From Planktothricoides raciborskii GIHE-MW2 (GTDB lineage: Bacteria; Cyanobacteriota; Cyanobacteriia; Cyanobacteriales; Laspinemataceae): DNA of 64,000 nt. The notes below the pieces were generated by a model, which was not told the DNA's origin, did no database searches, and was given only the letters and a program-made list of their open reading frames with translations. This document shows positions 59,216-64,000 of this stretch, in pieces; the first letter of the stretch is position 1; each line of letters begins with the position of its first letter. The DNA lies in NCBI RefSeq assembly GCF_040564635.1, contig NZ_CP159837.1, positions 5,071,001-5,135,000 of the forward strand, written 5' to 3'. The position numbers and the translations under genes were made by a program.

Positions 59216-59661
59216 GCAGTGTTATCAGATGCGTCATCGATGCAAATATTTGCATTAAACAATTCATTGCCGATCCATTGACGGCCAAAGTTAATCAACT
59301 TTTTGATCATCTTGAAAATCCATCGGTTGAGTTTTTTGTCCCCGATCTATTTTATATTGAGTGTGCCAATGTTCTTTGGAAATATGCCAGAGCTAAACTC
59401 TATACGGCTGAACAATTGCAGGCCGATTTAAGTGATTTGAAAGCTTTACCATTTAAAGTCATTTCTACCAAGGATTTAATGACTAAAGCGGTTCAAATTG
59501 GTTTGGACTATGGGAGCACAGCTTATGATGGCTGCTATGTGGCACTTTCACAACAAGTTAAAGCACCGTTGCTAACATTGGATGAGCGGTTAGTAAATTC
59601 CTTAATCGGCAGTAGTTTTGATGTAAGACTATTTACCAATTTCACAGTGCCAAAGACTTAG
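59212..59661 (+). CDS. VapC-type PIN-domain toxin
   Basis: A 149-aa PIN ribonuclease. Acidic residues are visible in CVIDANICIKQF, FYIECANVLWKY, TAYDGCYVALSQQ and LTLDERLVN. These form the metal site that cuts RNA in VapC toxins. It overlaps its antitoxin by 4 bp, so the two are translationally coupled. Start ATG 59212. Intact. Confidence 0.9.
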   Translation: MSSVIRCVIDANICIKQFIADPLTAKVNQLFDHLENPSVEFFVPDLFYIECANVLWKYARAKLYTAEQLQADLSDLKALPFKVISTKDLMTKAVQIGLDYGSTAYDGCYVALSQQVKAPLLTLDERLVNSLIGSSFDVRLFTNFTVPKT

Positions 59662-59795
59662 AAACCGGGTTTCTTAATGCCATCTTTGTCACCCAACCAA
59701 GAAACCGGGTTTCTAACCCGGTTTCTTTGGTTTATTTCCTCGCCGTTCTTAAGTTAAACTGGTAATGTAAGAAATAAATTTATTCTGGGATTGCA

Positions 59796-60053
59796 ATGGC
59801 TACACTTCAGATTGAAAATTTACCCAGCGACTTCAAAAGAAATCTATCTGAGTTATTATCTCGTGTAGAACTTGGAGAAGAAATTATTATTTTAAATCAA
59901 GGGGTGGCGATCGCCAAATTAGTTTCCGTTCGTCCCTCATCCAATCGGCGAGCCAGTTTAGGGCAAGATCGAGGGAAATTTATCGTCCCAGAGGACTTTA
60001 ATGAACCTTTGCTACCAGAGATTTTGGCAGCATTTGAGGGAGACGAAGGATGA
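59796..60053 (+). CDS. Phd/YefM-type antitoxin with a chimeric N-terminus
   Basis: An 85-aa protein: MATLQIENLP (identical in sequence and DNA to the FitA-like antitoxin at 58946) joined to a Phd/YefM-type body: LSELLSRVELGEEIIILNQG and VAIAKLVSVRP, with an acidic tail. Typical Phd proteins begin with a short strand such as TVNISEAK; here that strand is replaced. The join is at about residue 10-11. The toxin follows with a 4-bp overlap (ATGA), so the gene is likely expressed. Confidence 0.85.
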   Translation: MATLQIENLPSDFKRNLSELLSRVELGEEIIILNQGVAIAKLVSVRPSSNRRASLGQDRGKFIVPEDFNEPLLPEILAAFEGDEG

Positions 60054-60448
60054 AAATTTTATTGGATACTCAGTGCTGGTTATGGTGGTTTGCCCAACCT
60101 GAAAGATTAAACGAGCAAGCAATCGCACTGATTGCCGATGACAGCAATGAATTGTGGTTTTCGGTTGCAAGTATCTGGGAAATAGCTATCAAAGTGGCCA
60201 ATGGAAAATTGCCGCTACCAGAACCGATTAATACCTACATTAATAGCCGCATAGCGTTGTTAGATATGCGAATACTAGAAATTAAAGCAGGTCATGGGTT
60301 ACGATCCGCAGCTTTACCATTACATCATAAAGATCCCTTCGATCGCATCTTAATTGCTCAATCTCACATGGAGGATATGACCCTTTTGAGTGCCGATATA
60401 ATGTTCAGAAAATACAGTGATATTTCTCTTGTTTGGGCTGCCAGTTAG
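60050..60448 (+). CDS. VapC-type PIN-domain toxin
   Basis: A 132-aa PIN-domain ribonuclease of the subtype usually paired with Phd antitoxins. Landmarks: LLDTQCWLWWF, SVASIWEIAIKVANGKL, LPLHHKDPFDRILIAQ and LLSADIMFRKY. The acidic metal-site residues (D6, E in SIWE, D in DPFDR, D in SAD) are in place. Start ATG 60050, translationally coupled to the antitoxin. Confidence 0.9.
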   Translation: MKILLDTQCWLWWFAQPERLNEQAIALIADDSNELWFSVASIWEIAIKVANGKLPLPEPINTYINSRIALLDMRILEIKAGHGLRSAALPLHHKDPFDRILIAQSHMEDMTLLSADIMFRKYSDISLVWAAS

Positions 60449-60640
60449 CTCAGTTACTCAGAAACCAAAGAAACCGGGTTTCTTTAGACCATCTCTGTCA
60501 CCCAACCTTCATGCGGATAGAAACCCGGTTTCTTGGTTTCTTTGCTTGGTTGGTTGATTGAGGGCAACAGAGAAACCGGGTTTCTTTAGACCATCTCTGT
60601 CACCCAACCTTTATGCTCATAGAAACCCGGTTTCTTGATT
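60449..60640. repeat. Two composite GAAACCGGGTTTC elements
   Basis: Near-identical units at about 60471-60533 and 60572-60636: gaaaccgggtttctttagac-catctctgtcacccaacct-(7-9 variable)-atagaaacccggtttctt. So the arms bracket a conserved core (catctctgtcacccaacc). The same core with arms occurs at about 59662-59728 and 62786-62845. Confidence 0.88.
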
Positions 60641-60796
60641 GGTAGGGTGCGTGTTTGCGGCGACAAACTTGAGATTTTTACCGAGATTTATAAATCCGCC
60701 GTAACGCACCAATATTTACCAAAAAAGGTGCGTTACGTCGGGAATGGAGATGGTTAATTGGAGGCATAAATTCACCCCCGACTAACGCACCCTACC
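60641..60796. mobile_element. 156-bp inverted-repeat element (ggtagggtgcgt...acgcaccctacc)
   Basis: A 12-bp perfect terminal inverted repeat, with inner gtaacgcacc / ggtgcgttac also inverted. The same ends occur in the composite repeat at 36457-36500. No coding capacity; it resembles a miniature inverted-repeat element. Confidence 0.65.
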
Positions 60797-60826
60797 AAAG
60801 ACTACTAAGAAAAATTTATTAATCTT

Positions 60827-61150
60827 CTAGAAATCTTCTAGATATTTAACTTCGCGCTTTCTATTGCCAGCAGGAGACAGTCTGGCCAGTTCCGCTGCTT
60901 CCGAACCGTGTGGGTTATCTGAGTAACCAAACGAGAACCACAAGTCATGCCCTGCCTTAATCAATGTGTCAATCGACTTGCTGCCACGACCACTCAAGTG
61001 TTCTTTCAGTCTACGACGGATATTGTTTGATCGTCCAATATAGGCAACCATATCCCATGCGGTTTCATCATAGATTGCGTAAATCCCTCCCGCATCTGGT
61101 GCTGAATCGACATTGGAACTTGTGAATTGTCGTACTTCACCTTCTCTCAT
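60827..61150 (-). CDS. stand-alone GIY-YIG domain protein
   Basis: A 107-aa protein: GGIYAIYDETAWDMVAYIG (the GIY...YIG motif), RSNNIRRRLKEHLSG (catalytic Arg and His region), and EAAELARLSPAGNRKRE (the conserved Glu). No DNA-binding domain is fused. Such solo GIY-YIG proteins are possible small nucleases of unknown target. Start ATG 61150, clean frame. It lies next to toxin-antitoxin modules on the opposite strand. Confidence 0.85.
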   Translation of the reverse strand: MREGEVRQFTSSNVDSAPDAGGIYAIYDETAWDMVAYIGRSNNIRRRLKEHLSGRGSKSIDTLIKAGHDLWFSFGYSDNPHGSEAAELARLSPAGNRKREVKYLEDF

Positions 61151-61402
61151 TTTTTCTCCTCATTCTTATCGAGTGAAAGGAACAGGCGCTAGTTGAAACA
61201 CACTTATGGTGTGTAGCCTAATTTTTTCATCATTTCTTAGAAATAAAAGCTTTGTCTACCACAAAAATGTTCAATTTTGATCCGATATTTTAGTTTGAAT
61301 TACTTCGTGTCATAGAGTTTTGTTGAGAAATGTTCAAAAAGGTATGAAATTGTTCCTAAATGTGAGCTATAATAGACAAAATTCTGCGATCGCCTTGAGT
61401 AT

Positions 61403-62779
61403 ATGAATCTTAAAGAAATGTTACATTTCGCCGATCGGATAGTCTTCGATCGCACCGGCAAACACCTCGACGACCTACAAGAAGCGGTACTGCGAGGCAC
61501 GGTACAACGGAAGACATACAAAGAAATAGCCAAAAATTTTAATTGTTCGGAAAGCAGCGTTCGGAAAGTTGGCTCAGAGCTATGGCAGATACTTTCAGAG
61601 GAGTTAGACGAAGATATTAATAAATCAAATGTCCGATCGACCATACAGAGGTGGCAAATTTCTCATGTTACAAATTTTGCACAGGACGTTGTAGCAATTA
61701 GTAGTTTTAACACCTGCGGAGAAGCCAGACAACCACCAGATACACCCAACCAAAACCCACAAAATCAAGCAACATCTAACCCCCAACAAAGCCCAAGTTT
61801 CCATCACGATTTAAGTGAAATGCCCAAGTTAGGCAACTTCTACAATCGTACTGCTGAACTGGAACTACTCAAAAAGGAAATCCTCACAGAAAAAGCACAA
61901 CTTTTAACCATTACTGGCATGATAGGGATGGGCAAAACCGCCCTGGGGATAAAACTTGTAGAAGAAATTAAACATCAATTTGAATATGTGATTTGGCGTA
62001 GCCTGGAAAGTTGCCCGACCCTTGCCCAATTGCCAAATAATTTAACCGAAATTTTTACCGAGGGGGATAATCAAACTTCACCGCTACCCCTGATGAACCT
62101 GATGAAATATTTACAAAATCATCGCTGTTTAATTATTTTAGATGATATCCATTACCTGTTTATGCGGGGAGAATTGGCCGGTCAGTATCAACCAAACTAT
62201 GAGGATTATCGCAGTTTCTTTAAACAAATTAAAGAGCGATCGCATCAAAGTTGTTTTCTGCTAATTGGTTGGGAATACCCGCGAGAAATTGCTCAAATTA
62301 AACACCCAAATACCCCTAACCCCCGTCTTCACGGGGGCAGGCTTAATCTTGCAGGGTTAGACACTGCATCCGCTCACCAAATTATCGCCGAACAAGGATT
62401 AGAACCCGAAGCAAACGGCTCCCGATTCATTGACTATTATCAAGGCAACCCGTTATGGTTAAAAACTGTGGCGAATTTTATGGTTGAATTAGGCTTAACT
62501 GTGACTGAGGTGTTACAAAATCAGCCTTTATTATTTCCCCAAGATTTGAAAGATATTTTACAGCAACCGTTGGCTTACCTATCGGAACCAGAAAAGCAAC
62601 TTTTATCCCTATTAGCTAAAAAAGATGAGGCGATCACCCTGGTCAAACTATTAGAAATTGCCCCGATGCCATCTTCCGATTTACTGGATATCCTACAATC
62701 TCTTTGCCGTCGTTCTTGGGTGGAAAAAACCGATCATCTTTATCGGATGTCACCTGTATTGAGACAGTACCTAGGATGA
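61403..62779 (+). CDS. HTH + NB-ARC/NACHT-like P-loop protein without a sensor repeat
   Basis: A 458-aa protein. Residues 1-~90 (LKEMLHFADRIVFDRTGKHL to NKSNVRSTIQRW) form the same VMAP-type HTH domain as the gene at 15266. Residues ~150-330 are a STAND P-loop domain: Walker A GMIGMGKTA, Walker B LIILDDIHYLF, and a GxP-like NPLWLKTVANFM. The C-terminal ~90 residues are a winged-helix-like end (LLDILQSLCRRSWVEK). Most relatives continue with WD40 or TPR repeats, absent here. The stop is followed at once by repeats, so it may be truncated. Confidence 0.8.
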   Translation: MNLKEMLHFADRIVFDRTGKHLDDLQEAVLRGTVQRKTYKEIAKNFNCSESSVRKVGSELWQILSEELDEDINKSNVRSTIQRWQISHVTNFAQDVVAISSFNTCGEARQPPDTPNQNPQNQATSNPQQSPSFHHDLSEMPKLGNFYNRTAELELLKKEILTEKAQLLTITGMIGMGKTALGIKLVEEIKHQFEYVIWRSLESCPTLAQLPNNLTEIFTEGDNQTSPLPLMNLMKYLQNHRCLIILDDIHYLFMRGELAGQYQPNYEDYRSFFKQIKERSHQSCFLLIGWEYPREIAQIKHPNTPNPRLHGGRLNLAGLDTASAHQIIAEQGLEPEANGSRFIDYYQGNPLWLKTVANFMVELGLTVTEVLQNQPLLFPQDLKDILQQPLAYLSEPEKQLLSLLAKKDEAITLVKLLEIAPMPSSDLLDILQSLCRRSWVEKTDHLYRMSPVLRQYLG

Positions 62780-62782
62780 TCG

Positions 62783-62880
62783 CTTCTACCCAGAAACCGG
62801 ATTTATTGCCTAAATCTCTGTCACCCAACCTAGAAACCGGGTTTCTTAAAGAAACCCGGTTTCTAGCCCGGTTTTTATAT
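62783..62880. repeat. GAAACCGGGTTTC element after the P-loop gene
   Basis: Arms at 62790-62805 (gaaaccggattta, mutated), 62831-62846, 62849-62866 and 62866-62876. The core atctctgtcacccaacc is at 62813-62829. It follows the stop of the P-loop gene by only a few bases. Confidence 0.85.
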
Positions 62881-62891
62881 TTGACTATCTA

Positions 62892-64000
62892 CTAATTAAT
62901 TTGCCATAATTGCGCTCGTTTTTGCTCAAATACCCGATTGAGAGTTACATTTTTTTCGCTTTGCAAGTGATTTATTAAAGCATCAGAAGCCGCAAACACA
63001 AATACGGTCTGCTTCAGGGACTGCACCGCTAAATTTGACCAATCTCCCTCGGATACTAATTGCAGTGTTACCTCTGGATTCAACAGATAACTCAACGAAA
63101 GAATATTCGTTTCCGAAGTATCGCTAATCACCAGGGGATGACTCCCTTGATTAATCACCTCAGCTATTCTTGGATAATATTTAGTTTCTGCCAGATTTTT
63201 ATTCCACCAAGACTCAGCCTGAGAACTCACACTATTAGAAATAACTCCAGCGGAAATCAGTAAAACTGCTACAAACTGCCAGACTCTTTGCTGCCAAACT
63301 TTGGTAAATTGAGTCAGTTTAACCGCAAACAGATAAGCCATTGATAATTCCAGGGCTAAAGCACACGGAATTAAATAGCGAGTTCTGACCGATCGCTGTC
63401 CTCCGGTGATTAAATCTGGCAGTCCCAAAGTTAACGCGGTGATGCCAAATAAGGTAAAAACAAACCACCAAACTCGTTTGGTTGTCTGGCGATAAATAAA
63501 ATAGAAAGAATAAGCCCCTAATAAGACTAAGATAATATTAGTTGTTCCCAAGTCCGCATCGTGAAAAAACCGATTTACGCTGCGAAACCACTTGCCCATT
63601 AACTCTTCAACGGGGATTTCACGGCCTAATGCTGTGGTAATACTGTCGAAATAGTGGGAGTTATTTTTATATTGGATAAATACCCAAATCCAAGGGGCAA
63701 CAACCAAAAGTGCCGCCGCAGAAGCTACCAAATAATCTCGGACTATTTTATTTAGTTTTATCCCTTCGATCCCTAGGAGATAAATCCCATGCCCCAGGGC
63801 AATTAAGGCAAAAAATAAATGAGTATAACAGCCCAAAACTAGGGTTATTCCATAAATTGTCCAACTGCCAATACTTTTTTGGCGCATTGCCCGCAATAAA
63901 GCAGCACTAGAGAGTAAAATTATCACAATCCAGAGACTATATTGCCTTGCTTCTTGAGCATAAAGCACGTGAATTGGGGATACGGCAATGAGTGCGATGG
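62892..64000 (-). CDS. GT39/ArnT-like membrane glycosyltransferase (partial)
   Basis: The C-terminal part of a GT-C protein; the frame continues past the window end (AVSPIHVLYAQEARQYSLW is the last region seen), so the N-terminal part with its acidic motif is missing. It aligns with the gene at 23126 (LLSSAALLRAM; GGQRSVRTRYLIPCALALEL; AESWWNK), making it a paralogue. Where the other protein carries a 69-residue repeat insertion, this one has only RQKSIGSW. About eight spans then a soluble tail. Confidence 0.85.
   Translation of the reverse strand, partial: IALIAVSPIHVLYAQEARQYSLWIVIILLSSAALLRAMRQKSIGSWTIYGITLVLGCYTHLFFALIALGHGIYLLGIEGIKLNKIVRDYLVASAAALLVVAPWIWVFIQYKNNSHYFDSITTALGREIPVEELMGKWFRSVNRFFHDADLGTTNIILVLLGAYSFYFIYRQTTKRVWWFVFTLFGITALTLGLPDLITGGQRSVRTRYLIPCALALELSMAYLFAVKLTQFTKVWQQRVWQFVAVLLISAGVISNSVSSQAESWWNKNLAETKYYPRIAEVINQGSHPLVISDTSETNILSLSYLLNPEVTLQLVSEGDWSNLAVQSLKQTVFVFAASDALINHLQSEKNVTLNRVFEQKRAQLWQIN

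Noticed and set aside
1..64000. tRNA or rRNA genes
   Set aside because: I looked for the tRNA T-arm consensus and rRNA landmarks on both strands and found none I could support by eye.

Overview
This window comes from a filamentous, Oscillatoriales-type cyanobacterium. The chlorophyll cyclase acsF, a CP12-family protein and many GCGATCGC (HIP1) sites indicate a cyanobacterium. The very large load of short dispersed repeats, Uma2 nucleases, STAND ATPases and VapBC modules is typical of filamentous genera. I cannot name the genus from sequence alone.

Layout. 0.1-2.5 kb: Nudix hydrolase, alpha/beta hydrolase, type III pantothenate kinase. 2.8-9.5 kb: a two-gene P-loop cassette, a 452-aa ATPase and a ~1,730-aa TPR/STAND/WD40 protein with 14 near-identical WD40 blades and five in-frame copies of a genomic repeat inside its ATPase. 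9.5-18.4 kb: a repeat-rich accessory region with acsF, two Uma2 genes, an EAL pseudogene, an unusual CP12, a split HTH/response-regulator/PAS locus and a collapsed vapBC pair. 18.4-27.1 kb: cytosine deaminase, a signal peptidase I with an extra membrane module, a TPR protein and two large membrane proteins carrying repeat-derived insertions. 27.5-31 kb: an arsenic-linked trio (mercuric-reductase-like flavoprotein, ArsM-type methyltransferase, TVP38 membrane protein). 31-39 kb: DUF928 plus CHASE2-cyclase, a phosphodiester glycosidase-like lipoprotein, decayed DNA and an AmpG-like transporter. 38.5-41.2 kb: a MtnX-like phosphatase next to an aldolase/SDR fusion. 41.9-51.7 kb: mostly housekeeping (miaB, def, HhoA-type protease, queF, M32 carboxypeptidase). 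51.7-54.6 kb: a sucrose synthase pseudogene, a possible small RNA and another Uma2. 55-58.8 kb: trpS, a MetF-family gene and a site-2 protease. 58.9-64 kb: tandem toxin-antitoxin pairs sharing a duplicated 5' cassette, GIY-YIG, a short HTH-P-loop protein and a second GT39-like protein cut by the window end.

The common theme is the repeats. At least three families (the GGGCGAAGCATxxx hairpins, the GAAACCGGGTTTC element and the CCCCCCTTAxTAAGGGGGG element) occupy nearly every intergenic space, and two of them have also entered reading frames without breaking them. The hairpin family keeps a constant outer arm while its inner stem changes on both sides together, which suggests selection on structure. 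The best candidates for something new are the STAND/ATPase cassette with its variable blades, the covarying hairpin family, the chimeric antitoxin and the HTH-receiver-PAS locus split at a G10 tract. No tRNA, rRNA, CRISPR array or complete transposase was recognised.
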